A stretch of DNA of 64,000 nt, from the NCBI GenBank assembly GCA_945957125.1, contig CAMFJT010000001.1:20940-84939 (forward strand), given 5' to 3'. The stretch's first letter is position 1; each line of letters opens with the position of its first letter. The notes below the pieces were generated by a model. The model searched no databases and had not been told where the DNA came from. It saw nothing but the letters and a program-made list of their open reading frames with translations. The position numbers and the translations under genes were made by a program. Below are positions 38,532 through 48,066 of this stretch, piece by piece. Source of the stretch: an uncultured Rhodospirillales bacterium. Lineage in GTDB: Bacteria > Pseudomonadota > Alphaproteobacteria > Reyranellales > Reyranellaceae.

Positions 38532-39290
38532 TTGCGAGAACAAGCGCCCCCGGCGGCGGCTGCCCGTCCCGATCCAACTCGGGGCGAAGTCGCTGTCCTG
38601 CCGTGCGTGCGCTGTTCCGCCAAGTCCTCGAATGTCTGCAAGCCGCTCGACTACGAGCGGCAGAAGGAACTCTTCGGGATCGCGAAAGTCGAGAGCTGGG
38701 CCCGCAGGCAGCGGATTTTCCGCGCCGGCGATCCGATCGAGTCGATCTTCAAGGTCACCTCCGGCATGGCCGCCCTGTCGAAGGTCCTTCCCGACGGCCG
38801 GCGGCAGGTGCTCGATTTCTTCCTGCCGGGCGATCTCTGCGGCTTCTTCGAGCTGGGCAAGGTCCAAGCCTTCGATTGCGAGGCGATCACGGAGACGACG
38901 ACCTGCTCGTTCGATCGCGACCGGCTGCAGCTCTTCTCGAAGCGTCATGCCGCCGTGGCGGAGGCGGTTCGGCATGCGACCGCCAACCGTCTCAAGCGGG
39001 CGGCATTGCACATGGCCGTGCTCGGCCAGCTCACCTCGACCGAGAGGGGCGCGAGCTTTCTGTGCTGCCTGGCCACCGCCTATGGCGAGCACGATGTCCG
39101 GACCAGCCCTCTGGCGTTGCCCATGAATCGCACGGACATCGCCGACTACCTGGGGCTGCGCCTCGAAACCGTCAGCCGCGCCTTCTCGCGGTTGAGGCAG
39201 CGGCGGTGCATCGAGCTCGAGAACGATGCCTTCGTGGTTACCGACCAGGCGGCACTGAGAGCGATGTCGAATTCACCCTATCTTGCCTGA
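38532..39290 (+). CDS. Crp/Fnr-family regulator, CX2CX7C type
   Basis: 'CVRCSAKSSNVC' + 'GDLCGFF'; HTH 'MNRTDIADYLGLRLETVSRAFSRLRQRRCI'. Confidence 0.88.
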   Translation: MREQAPPAAAARPDPTRGEVAVLPCVRCSAKSSNVCKPLDYERQKELFGIAKVESWARRQRIFRAGDPIESIFKVTSGMAALSKVLPDGRRQVLDFFLPGDLCGFFELGKVQAFDCEAITETTTCSFDRDRLQLFSKRHAAVAEAVRHATANRLKRAALHMAVLGQLTSTERGASFLCCLATAYGEHDVRTSPLALPMNRTDIADYLGLRLETVSRAFSRLRQRRCIELENDAFVVTDQAALRAMSNSPYLA

Positions 39291-40507
39291 GCCGCGTCGC
39301 CGTTGACTTGCCGCACGACCTCAAGGGTGTGGCGCGCGATCATGTGCTCCTCGTCTGTCGCGATCACCAGCACGGCGCCCCGAGCGCCCGCCGCTCCGAC
39401 GTTCTGCTCGCCCGCGGTATTGCGCGCCGGGTCGATCTCCAGCCCGAGCCAGCGGCACTGGGCCACGACTTCCGCGCGCGTCCGCGCGTCGTTCTCGCCG
39501 ATCCCGCCGGTGAAGACCAAGCCGTCGAGGCCGCCGAGGCCGGCGGCCAGCGATCCGATCTCGCGCACGATGCGGTAGACGAAGAGCTCGATGGCCTCGC
39601 GCGCTTCGGGTCGGTCCGACTGCCGTAGCGTGCGCATGTCGGAGGAGATGCCGGACACGCCGAGCAACCCTGACTGGCTGTAGATCAGCGTCTCGATCGC
39701 CTCGGCCGTCATGCCCCTCTGATCCATCAGGTACAGGATCACGCCCGGATCGAGCGCACCGCAGCGCGTGCCCATCATCAGCCCGTCGACGGCGGTGAAG
39801 CCCATCGTGCTGGCGACGCTGCGGCCGCCGTGCACCGCGCAGAGGCTGGCGCCGTTGCCGAGATGGGCGATGACCAGGCGGCGCGCGGCGAGGGCCGGCA
39901 CCGTCTCGTTCAGGCGCGAGACGATGAACTCGTAGGACAGACCGTGGAAACCGTATCGCCGGATGCCGCCCTCGGTGAACTCGCGCGGCAGGGCGAAGGA
40001 CTGGGCGAGCATGCCCTGGCTGCGGTGGAAGGCGGTATCGAAGCAGGCGACCTGGGGCAGGTGCGGAACGGCTTCGGCGATCACCCGGATCGGCGCGAGA
40101 TTGTGCGGCTGATGCAGCGGCGCCAGCGGCACCAGCTCGTCGAGCGCGGCGAGGGTGGCGGCATCGACGCGCATCGGTGCGGAGAAGTGCATGCCACCGT
40201 GAACGACACGATGGCCGACCGCGTGGACCGGCCGGTCCCCGAGCACTCTCCGGCCGGCCGCCAGGACCTCGTGCGTCGCCGCGCGATGATCGAGCTCGCC
40301 GCGCTGCCATTGGCGCTCGTCGAGCACGACCCCCTCGGCATCGACGACCTTCAGCCGGGGCGCGGCATTGATCCGCTCGATCTGCCCGCGGGCGATCGGA
40401 TCCAGCCGATCGTTCGCATCGTACAGCGCGAACTTCAGGCTGGAGGAGCCGGCATTGAGGACGGCGATGCAACCTTCCCCTGGGGCGGTGTCGTCCAGCG
40501 CGGCCAT
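39278..40507 (-). CDS. ackA: Acetate kinase
   Basis: 'VLNAGSSSLKFALYD', 'FDTAFH', 'VIAHLGNGASLCAVHGGRSVASTMGFTAVDGLMMGTRCGALDPG', 'FTGGIGEND'. Confidence 0.95.
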   Translation of the reverse strand: MAALDDTAPGEGCIAVLNAGSSSLKFALYDANDRLDPIARGQIERINAAPRLKVVDAEGVVLDERQWQRGELDHRAATHEVLAAGRRVLGDRPVHAVGHRVVHGGMHFSAPMRVDAATLAALDELVPLAPLHQPHNLAPIRVIAEAVPHLPQVACFDTAFHRSQGMLAQSFALPREFTEGGIRRYGFHGLSYEFIVSRLNETVPALAARRLVIAHLGNGASLCAVHGGRSVASTMGFTAVDGLMMGTRCGALDPGVILYLMDQRGMTAEAIETLIYSQSGLLGVSGISSDMRTLRQSDRPEAREAIELFVYRIVREIGSLAAGLGGLDGLVFTGGIGENDARTRAEVVAQCRWLGLEIDPARNTAGEQNVGAAGARGAVLVIATDEEHMIARHTLEVVRQVNGDAAQAR

Positions 40508-40508
40508 G

Positions 40509-41471
40509 TCAGGCCGGGACGGCGATGGTGGCGCGCCGCGCCGCGGCGACCAGGACGGCCACCGCGCAGGAGGCCAGGCGCGTCAGCTCGGAATCGGCCC
40601 GGCTGGTCAGGATGATCGGAACGCGCGCGCCGAGCACGATGCCGGCGGCGTCGGCTCCGGCCAGGAAGGACAGGCTCTTGGCCAGCATGTTGCCGGCCTC
40701 GAGGTCCGGCACGATGAGCACGCTCGCTCGCCCGGCGACCGGCGAGACGATCTGCTTGATGGCGGCCGCCTCGGGGCTGATCGCGTTGTCGAGCGCCAGC
40801 GGCCCGTCGAGGACGGCGCCGGTGATCTGGCCGCGATCGGCCATCTTGCACAGGGCGGCGGCCTCGATCGTCGAGGGGACCCTTGGGTTCACCGTCTCCA
40901 TCGCGCTCAGGATCGCCACCCGCACTTCCTCGATGCCCAGCGCGTGCGCCAGGTCGATCGCGTTCTGGACGATGTCGACCTTGTCCTCGAGGGTCGGCGT
41001 GATGTTCACCGCCGCGTCGCTGATGATCAGGGCCTGCGGATGGTTCGGCACGTCCATCACGAAGCAATGGCTGATGCGCCGGGCGGTGCGGATGCCCGTG
41101 TCGCGCGCGACGACGGCGCCCATCAGCTCGTCGGTATGCAGGCTGCCCTTCATCAGGGCCTCGGCGCGGCCGCTTTTGACCAGCGCTACCGCCTTTGCTG
41201 CCGCGTCGTGGCTGTGCGCGGCATCGATGCATTCGTAGGGGCCAAGGTCGAGCTTGGCCTTGGCCGCCGCGGCGCGGACCTTGGCGAGCGGCCCGACCAG
41301 GATCGGCACGATGATCCCGAGGCGTGCCGCTTCGAGGGCACTCTGCAGGGAGACTTCATCGCAGGGATGGGCGACGGCGGTGACGATGCGATTCATCCCG
41401 CGCGCCGCCAGCACCAGCCGTTCGTACTTTTCGTGCCGGATATTTCCGGAAGATGACAGGGCCACGGACAC
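40509..41471 (-). CDS. Phosphate acetyltransferase / phosphate butyryltransferase family
   Basis: 'GSLHTDELMGAVV', 'ISDAAVNITPTLEDKVDIVQNA', 'PDLEAGNMLAKSLSFLAGADAAGIVLGARVPIILTSRAD'. Confidence 0.9.
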   Translation of the reverse strand: MSVALSSSGNIRHEKYERLVLAARGMNRIVTAVAHPCDEVSLQSALEAARLGIIVPILVGPLAKVRAAAAKAKLDLGPYECIDAAHSHDAAAKAVALVKSGRAEALMKGSLHTDELMGAVVARDTGIRTARRISHCFVMDVPNHPQALIISDAAVNITPTLEDKVDIVQNAIDLAHALGIEEVRVAILSAMETVNPRVPSTIEAAALCKMADRGQITGAVLDGPLALDNAISPEAAAIKQIVSPVAGRASVLIVPDLEAGNMLAKSLSFLAGADAAGIVLGARVPIILTSRADSELTRLASCAVAVLVAAARRATIAVPA

Positions 41472-41528
41472 GGCTCTTCCCCCTTCGTGGACGCACTTTC
41501 TATCTAGGGCGGTCGCCTAGTACGGGCC

Positions 41529-41542
41529 TTGACCAAGGTCAA
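41529..41542. promoter_or_regulatory. FNR/FixK-like anaerobox TTGACcaagGTCAA, shared by divergent pta and pflB
   Basis: About 56-58 bp from both start codons. Confidence 0.78.
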
Positions 41543-41597
41543 TGCCGCGCCCGCCGCCGTGCGGTGAAGTGGCGGTCAAAGGCGTAGGGAGAGAAAC

Positions 41598-43862
41598 ATG
41601 CAGGATCTTGCCGCCGCTCCTGCCGGGCAGGGCGAGGCGCGAGCCTGGCGATCCTTCGAGCCTGGCCGCTGGGAGCGCGCGATCGACGTGCGCGACTTCA
41701 TCGTGCGCAACGCAACGCCCTATCATGGCGACGAAGCGTTCCTGACCGGTCCTTCGGCCCGCACCCTCGCCGTCTGGGACAAGCTCCAGCCCTACTTCGC
41801 CGAAGAGCGGAAGATGGGAGTCCTCGCCGTCGATGCCGCGCATCCGTCGAGCCTGCTCGCCCATCCGCCAGGCTGGATCGACCGCGACAACGAGGTGATC
41901 GTCGGTTTGCAGACCGACGCGCCGTTCAAGCGCGCGATCTTTCCGTTCGGTGGGTTGCGCATGGTCGAGGCCGGCTTGAAGGCAGCCGGCGTGACGCCCG
42001 ACGAGGCCGTGCACCAGGCCTTCACGCGCTACCGCAAGAGCCACAACGATGGCGTGTTCGACGCCTACACGCCCGAGATCATGCACTGCCGGCGGTCGGG
42101 CATCATCACCGGCCTGCCGGATGCCTATGGCCGCGGCCGCATCATCGGCGACTACCGGCGCGTGGCGCTGTATGGCGTCGACCGGCTGCTGCGGGCCAAG
42201 CGCGAGGAGCGGGCGCAGATCGACCAGATGTGGCCGACCGAGGACGTGATCCGCCTGCGCGAGGAGATGGCCGAGCAGATGCGGGCGCTGAAGGACCTGG
42301 TGGAGATGGGGCGCCGCTATGGTTGCGAAATCGAGCGGCCGGCGGAGACGGCGCGCGAGGCCGTGCAATGGACCTATCTCGGCTACCTCGGCGCCATCAA
42401 GGAAGCCAATGGCGCGGCCATGTCGATCGGTCGGATCTCGACCTTCCTCGACATCTACATCGAGCGCGACATCGCCGAGGGAGCACTGGACGAGTCCGGC
42501 GCGCAGGAGCTGATCGACCAGCTCGTGCAGAAGCTGCGCATCGTGCGCTTCCTGCGCACGCCCGAATACGATGCCCTGTTCAGCGGCGATCCGTACTGGG
42601 CGACCGAATGCATCGGCGGCATGGATCTCGACGGCCGGCCGCTGGTCACGCGCACCAGCTTCCGTATGCTCCACACGCTGACCAACCTGGGACCGGCGCC
42701 GGAGCCGAACCTGACGGTACTGTGGTCCCGCCATCTGCCGGAGGCCTTCAAGAGCTATTGCATCCGCATCAGCCGCGACACCTCGTCGATCCAGTACGAG
42801 AACGACGACCTGATGCGGCCCTATCACGGCGACGACTACGGCATCGCCTGCTGCGTCTCGGCCATGCGCCTGGGCAAGCAGATGCAGTTCTTCGGCGCCC
42901 GCGTGAACCTCGCCAAGGCGCTGCTCTACGCCATCAACGGCGGCCGCGACGAGATGAGCGGCGAGCAGGTGGCGCCGCCCACCGTGCCGGTGAGCGCCGA
43001 CGTGCTCGACTACGACGAGGTGTTCGCGAAGTTCGACGCCACAATGGAGTGGCTGGCGCGCACCTACGTGCATGCGATGAACTGCATTCACTACATGCAC
43101 GACAAGTATTTCTACGAGCGCCTCGAGATGGCGCTGCACGACCGGGACATCCTGCGCACCATGGCGTTCGGCATCGCCGGCCTGTCGGTGGCCGTCGACA
43201 GCCTGTCGGCGATCCGCCATGCCAGGGTGCACGTCATTCGCGACGACAAGGGCCAGGCGGTCGACTACAGGATCGAGGGCGACTATCCGAAATACGGCAA
43301 TGCCGACGCGCGGGTCGACGACATCGCCGTCGATCTCGTGTCGCGCTTCATGGCGAAGCTGCGCAAGCATCCGACCTATCGCGGCGCCACGCCCACGCAG
43401 TCGGTGCTGACCATCACGTCCAACGTGGTCTACGGCAAGCACACCGGCAACACGCCGGACGGCCGGCGCAAGGGCGAGCCGTTCGGCCCCGGCGCCAATC
43501 CAATGCACGGCCGCGACGCGCACGGCTGGCTGGCATCCTGCATCTCTCTGGCGCGCCTTCCCTATGCCGACGCCCAGGACGGCATCAGCTACACCGTCAG
43601 CATCGCTCCGACGCTCGCGCCGAAGGACGCCGAGGGCGGCGTCGCCAACGCGGTGAAGGCCTTCGATGCTTATTTCGGGCAAGGCGGCTTCCACATGAAC
43701 CTCAACGTGCTGTCGCTCGACACGCTGAAGGATGCGATGGAGAGCCCGGAGAAGTACCCGCAGCTCACCATCCGCGTCTCGGGCTATGCCGTGAACTTCG
43801 TCCGCCTCTCGCGCGAGCAGCAGCTCGACGTCATCAGCCGCACCTTCCACAACAAGTTCTGA
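41598..43862 (+). CDS. pflB: Formate acetyltransferase (pyruvate formate-lyase)
   Basis: '[27 protein letters not shown]'-type '[30 protein letters not shown]'; glycyl radical motif '[27 protein letters not shown]'. Confidence 0.96.
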   Translation: MQDLAAAPAGQGEARAWRSFEPGRWERAIDVRDFIVRNATPYHGDEAFLTGPSARTLAVWDKLQPYFAEERKMGVLAVDAAHPSSLLAHPPGWIDRDNEVIVGLQTDAPFKRAIFPFGGLRMVEAGLKAAGVTPDEAVHQAFTRYRKSHNDGVFDAYTPEIMHCRRSGIITGLPDAYGRGRIIGDYRRVALYGVDRLLRAKREERAQIDQMWPTEDVIRLREEMAEQMRALKDLVEMGRRYGCEIERPAETAREAVQWTYLGYLGAIKEANGAAMSIGRISTFLDIYIERDIAEGALDESGAQELIDQLVQKLRIVRFLRTPEYDALFSGDPYWATECIGGMDLDGRPLVTRTSFRMLHTLTNLGPAPEPNLTVLWSRHLPEAFKSYCIRISRDTSSIQYENDDLMRPYHGDDYGIACCVSAMRLGKQMQFFGARVNLAKALLYAINGGRDEMSGEQVAPPTVPVSADVLDYDEVFAKFDATMEWLARTYVHAMNCIHYMHDKYFYERLEMALHDRDILRTMAFGIAGLSVAVDSLSAIRHARVHVIRDDKGQAVDYRIEGDYPKYGNADARVDDIAVDLVSRFMAKLRKHPTYRGATPTQSVLTITSNVVYGKHTGNTPDGRRKGEPFGPGANPMHGRDAHGWLASCISLARLPYADAQDGISYTVSIAPTLAPKDAEGGVANAVKAFDAYFGQGGFHMNLNVLSLDTLKDAMESPEKYPQLTIRVSGYAVNFVRLSREQQLDVISRTFHNKF

Positions 43863-43870
43863 GCCGAGCC

Positions 43871-44698
43871 ATGTCCGAGCCCGGAGCCCTCGAGGTCGGC
43901 AGCCGCTACGATCTTCGTGTCCGGCGTTCGCCGGACGCCCCCGAGACCGCCGGCTTCGAGGGCCAGGAAAGCCACGTCGGCTGGCTTCATTCCTACGAGA
44001 CCGGCTCGACGGTCGATGGACCCGGCATCCGGATCACGCTGTTCATGTCGGGCTGCCTGCTGCGCTGCCAGTATTGCCACAACCCGGACACCTGGCATCT
44101 CAAGGACGGCCACCGCGTGGAGCTTGCCCAGGCGATCCGCCGCCTCGGCGATTTCGCGCCGATGCTGCGCGCCATGGGCGGCGGGCTGACGATTTCCGGC
44201 GGCGAGCCGCTGGTGCAGGTCGGCTTCACGCGCGGGATGTTCGCCGCGGCCAAGCGCATGGGCCTGCATACGGCGCTCGATACCTCGGGCCTGCTGGGCG
44301 CGCGCGCCGACGATGCCTATCTCGCGAACGTCGATCTCGTGCTGCTCGACATCAAGAGCGGCGATCCCGACACCTATCGCGAGGTGACGGGCCAGGAGCT
44401 GGCGCCGACCCTGCGGTTCGCCGAACGGCTGGCCGCGATCGGCAAGCCGGTGTGGGTCCGCTATGTCCTGGTGCCCGGCCTGACGGACGCGCCGCATGAC
44501 GTCGAGAAGGTCGCGCGCTTCGTCGGGCCCATGACCAATGTCGAATGGGTCGAAGTGCTGCCGTTCCATCAGATGGGCGAGTTCAAGTGGAAGTCGCTCG
44601 GCCTCGAGTACCGGCTGGCGGACACCCATCCGCCGAGCGAGGGGCAGCTCCAGGCCGCTCTCGACATCTTCCGCCATGCCGGCTGCCGGGTGCGCTGA
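43871..44698 (+). CDS. pflA: Pyruvate formate-lyase activating enzyme (radical SAM)
   Basis: 'HSYETGSTVDGPGIRITLFMSGCLLRCQYCHNPDTW', 'GGGLTISGGEPLVQ'. Confidence 0.95.
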   Translation: MSEPGALEVGSRYDLRVRRSPDAPETAGFEGQESHVGWLHSYETGSTVDGPGIRITLFMSGCLLRCQYCHNPDTWHLKDGHRVELAQAIRRLGDFAPMLRAMGGGLTISGGEPLVQVGFTRGMFAAAKRMGLHTALDTSGLLGARADDAYLANVDLVLLDIKSGDPDTYREVTGQELAPTLRFAERLAAIGKPVWVRYVLVPGLTDAPHDVEKVARFVGPMTNVEWVEVLPFHQMGEFKWKSLGLEYRLADTHPPSEGQLQAALDIFRHAGCRVR

Positions 44699-44700
44699 CG

Positions 44701-46290
44701 ATGGCGATTCTCGCCGAGGTCCTCGCCGCGCAGCCTATCCTGGCTCTCTTCCTCGCCGTCGCCCTCGGCTATGCGGTCGGCCAGATCAACATCTTCGGCT
44801 TCTCCCTCGGCATCGGCGCGGTGCTGTTCGTCGGGCTGGCGATCGGCGCGATCGCCCCCAAAGCCCAGATCGCCGGTCCGATCGGTCTGATCGGCCTCAC
44901 GATGTTCCTCTACGGCATCGGCATCCTCTATGGCGGCCAGTTCTTCGAGGGCCTGTCGGGACCGGGCCGGAAATACAATCTCCTTGCCTTCGTCGCCGTG
45001 CTCGCGAGCCTGGTCGTCGCGCTCGCGCTCGGAAAGCTGCTGGGCATCGATATCGGCCAGACGCTCGGCGTGTTCGCAGGATCGATGACCAGCACGCCGA
45101 CCCTGCAGGCCGCCCTCGACCTGATCGGCGGCACGGCGTCGTCGATCGGCTATTCGGTCAGCTATCCGTTGGGCGTGATCGGGCCGATCCTGTGCTTCTA
45201 CCTGATGACGCGGGCGGTGCAGCCGACCTTCCCGCCGGAGCCGGCGCGGTTCCATATGGGCGAGATCACGATCGACCACCTGCCGGAGGGAGTCTCGACG
45301 GTCGGCGACCTGCGCGACCTGCTGCCGGCCGGCGTCCAGGTGTCGGGCGTGCGACAGGACCATCGCAACAGCCTGCCCGACGATTCCGTTGCGTTGCGCG
45401 CCGGCGATGGGCTTCTGATCGTCGCCGACCGGCAGGCGGCGATCGGCGAGGCGGCAGCGGTGCTCGGACGCCTCGATCCCAACCGGCTGGGCAAGGACCG
45501 TAGCGACCTCTCCTACCAGCGCTTCTTCGTCTCCAACGCGCAGCTCACCGCAACGACCCTGTCGAACCTGCCGGTGCCCGCGGACATACCGTTCCATGTC
45601 ATTCACGTGCGGCGCTACGATGTCGATCTCGTGCCGTCGCCGGACCTGATGCTGGAGGTCGGTGACCGCGTCGGCGTGCTCGTGCCGGTCGACCGGATAC
45701 GGGCGGCGCGGACGCTGTTCGGCGACACGGTGAAGGCGACCGCGGAGTTCAGCTACATCTCCGTCGGCCTCGGCATGGTGCTGGGCGTGTTGCTCGGCCT
45801 CGTGCCGATTCCCTTGCCGGGGGTCGGCACGGTGACGCTTGGAATCGGCGGCGGGCCGCTGATCGTGGCGCTGGTCGCCGGTCGCCTGCGGCGGACGGGG
45901 CCGATCGCCTGGGTCATGCCGCTGCCTGCCAACATCGTGCTGCGCAATTTCGGCCTGACGTTGTTCCTGGCCACTGTCGGCATCAATTCGGGCCAGGCCT
46001 TCCTGACCACGGTGATGCAGACCGGGCCGATCCTGCTGCTGGTCGGCGCAGCGGTGGTGTTGACCGCGATCTTCGCGATCCTGCTGGTCGGCCACGTCAT
46101 CCTGCGCCTTCCGTTCGACGACCTTCTCGGGGTCGCTTCGGGCGCCACGGGCAATCCGGCGATCGTCGTCTATGCCGCCCGCATGGCGCCCACCGAGCGT
46201 ACCAACGTCGCCTATGCGATGATCTTCCCGTCGGCGACGATCGTGAAGGTCATTGGCGTGCAGATCGCCGGTCTCGTCCTCGCGGGCTGA
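44701..46290 (+). CDS. AspT/YidE-type (aspartate-alanine antiporter family) transporter
   Basis: Duplicated TM halves flanking TrkA-C/RCK-like domains; 'YGIGILYGGQFF', 'GVFAGSMTSTPTLQAALD', 'GVASGATGNPAIVVYA'. Confidence 0.88.
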   Translation: MAILAEVLAAQPILALFLAVALGYAVGQINIFGFSLGIGAVLFVGLAIGAIAPKAQIAGPIGLIGLTMFLYGIGILYGGQFFEGLSGPGRKYNLLAFVAVLASLVVALALGKLLGIDIGQTLGVFAGSMTSTPTLQAALDLIGGTASSIGYSVSYPLGVIGPILCFYLMTRAVQPTFPPEPARFHMGEITIDHLPEGVSTVGDLRDLLPAGVQVSGVRQDHRNSLPDDSVALRAGDGLLIVADRQAAIGEAAAVLGRLDPNRLGKDRSDLSYQRFFVSNAQLTATTLSNLPVPADIPFHVIHVRRYDVDLVPSPDLMLEVGDRVGVLVPVDRIRAARTLFGDTVKATAEFSYISVGLGMVLGVLLGLVPIPLPGVGTVTLGIGGGPLIVALVAGRLRRTGPIAWVMPLPANIVLRNFGLTLFLATVGINSGQAFLTTVMQTGPILLLVGAAVVLTAIFAILLVGHVILRLPFDDLLGVASGATGNPAIVVYAARMAPTERTNVAYAMIFPSATIVKVIGVQIAGLVLAG

Positions 46291-46426
46291 AGCGATCGAA
46301 ATTGACGGTGCCGGACGGTGCCCGATGTCGATTCGGGAGCGCCTCGAACGTCGATGAGGTGACGGAGCCGCGGATTGGCCATGGCGTGACCGATCCGCTT
46401 ACCGTCGCCAACCGAAGGAGATCGAC

Positions 46427-46807
46427 ATGGCTCAATTCATGCTGCTGCTGCACCAGGTGCCCAACTACAACGCGGACCTGCCGCGCGAGAAGATGATGGA
46501 GATGACCCGGCGCTACATGGCGTGGGCCGACCAGCTCCGCCGGCAGGGCAAGATGGTCGGCGGCGAGAAGCTGACCGCGAGCGGCGGCCGCCACATCAAA
46601 GTCAGGGACGGCAAGCCGGTGGCCAGCGACGGCCCTTACGCCGAGGCCAAGGACGTGATCGGCGGTTATTTCGTGCTCCAAGCCCGGGACCTCGCCGAAG
46701 CCGAGGCGATCGCCGGGGAATGCCCGCATCTCGCGCTGGCGCCGACCAACTGGGCCGAGGTCCGCCCGATCGAGGACATGAGCCAGGCGCGCGCCGCGGC
46801 GGGCTGA
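46427..46807 (+). CDS. YciI/DGPF-domain protein
   Basis: 'GGEKLTASGGRHIKVRDGKPVASDGPYAEAKDVIGGYFVLQARDLAEAEAIA' DGPY motif. Confidence 0.88.
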   Translation: MAQFMLLLHQVPNYNADLPREKMMEMTRRYMAWADQLRRQGKMVGGEKLTASGGRHIKVRDGKPVASDGPYAEAKDVIGGYFVLQARDLAEAEAIAGECPHLALAPTNWAEVRPIEDMSQARAAAG

Positions 46808-46809
46808 GC

Positions 46810-48039
46810 ATGGAGCAATGTGTCCACCGGCTCGTCGATTCGCTGGCCCGCGATTCGGCGAGCCGGCTGGTCGCGGCGCTGGCGCGGCGGCTCGGGGCGG
46901 GCCGCATCGCCGTCGCCGAGGACGCCGTCCAGCACGCGCTGATGCAGGCGCTGTCGCTGTGGCCCTTCAAGGGTGTCCCGGAACGGCCCGAAGCGTGGCT
47001 CGCCACGGTCGCGCGCAACCGCGCGCTCGACCTGCTGCGTCGCGAAACGCGCGACCTCGCGCTCGCGGATGAGCTCGTGCCCGGCGCTTCCGCGGGCGAA
47101 GCGACCGGAGGTCGTTTCGACCGTGAGCTGAACGACGACGAGATGGCGCTGCTGTTCGCGGTCTGTCATCCCGCCCTGTCGCCCGAGCTGCGCGTGACGT
47201 TCGCTCTCAAGACGGTGTGCGGCTTGACCGTGCCGCAGATCGCCGGCGGGTTGCTGGCGGAGCCGACTGCGATCGCCCAGCGCCTGGTGCGGTCTCGCCG
47301 CCAGCTCGAGGCGGCGGGCGTGGCGATCGAGGCACCGGCGCCGGAGGCGCTGCCCGAGCGCGCCGAGTCGGTGCGAACGGCGCTCTATCTGATGTTCAAC
47401 GAGGGCTACTCCGCTTCTTCGGGCGAGGCGCTGGTGCAGCCGGAATTCTGTGTCGAGGCGGTGCGGCTCGCCCGCGCCCTGGCGGCGCATCCGACGACGG
47501 CCGGCCCGGCAAGCGATGCGCTCGCCGCGCTTCTGCTGCTGACGGCCGCGCGGCTGCCGACGCGGGTCGGACCCGACGGCGTGGCGCAATTGCTCGACGA
47601 TCAGCCGCGCGCCGAATGGGACCGTGGCCTCATCGCGCTGGGCCTTGCCCATCTCGATCGCTCGGCGCGGGGCGAGGTGCTGACGGTCTGGCATCTGCGT
47701 GCCGAGATCGCGGCGCTGCATGCCACGGCGCGCAGCGCCGGCGAGACTGACTGGCCCCGCATCGCGTCGGTCTATGCGCAGCTCGCCACGCTCGACCCCT
47801 CGCCCATGGTCGTGCTCGCGCGCCCCGTCGCGATCGCCCGTGCGGAAGGAGCCGCCGCGGGACTGGCGGCCCTGCCGGCGGTGCCTGGCAATCCCTACGC
47901 CGAGGCCGCCCGCGGTGTCTTCCTCGCCGAACTCGGGCAGGTCACGCAAGCACGGCGGCACTTCGAGGCGGCGCAGGCCTCGGCACGCACCGAGCCGGAG
48001 CGGCGGCTGATGGCACGTCACCTCGCACGCCTCGCCTGA
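46810..48039 (+). CDS. ECF-family RNA polymerase sigma factor with long C-terminal domain (DUF6596-type)
   Basis: 'RPEAWLATVARNRALDLLRRE', 'LLFAVCHPALSPELRVTFALKTVCGLTVPQIAGGLL', 'ALYLMFNEGYSASSGE'. Confidence 0.92.
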   Translation: MEQCVHRLVDSLARDSASRLVAALARRLGAGRIAVAEDAVQHALMQALSLWPFKGVPERPEAWLATVARNRALDLLRRETRDLALADELVPGASAGEATGGRFDRELNDDEMALLFAVCHPALSPELRVTFALKTVCGLTVPQIAGGLLAEPTAIAQRLVRSRRQLEAAGVAIEAPAPEALPERAESVRTALYLMFNEGYSASSGEALVQPEFCVEAVRLARALAAHPTTAGPASDALAALLLLTAARLPTRVGPDGVAQLLDDQPRAEWDRGLIALGLAHLDRSARGEVLTVWHLRAEIAALHATARSAGETDWPRIASVYAQLATLDPSPMVVLARPVAIARAEGAAAGLAALPAVPGNPYAEAARGVFLAELGQVTQARRHFEAAQASARTEPERRLMARHLARLA

Positions 48040-48066
48040 GGCCCTCCGCCCGCTCTGCGCGCGCCT

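Noticed and set aside
39305-39320. TTGACTTGCCGCAC as another anaerobox downstream of ackA
   Set aside because: Only the left half-site matches, and it lies within the ackA C-terminus.
41517-43850. 777-aa ORF antisense to pflB
   Set aside because: pflB is unequivocal by motif; the antisense translation is His/Arg/Asp-rich shadow sequence.
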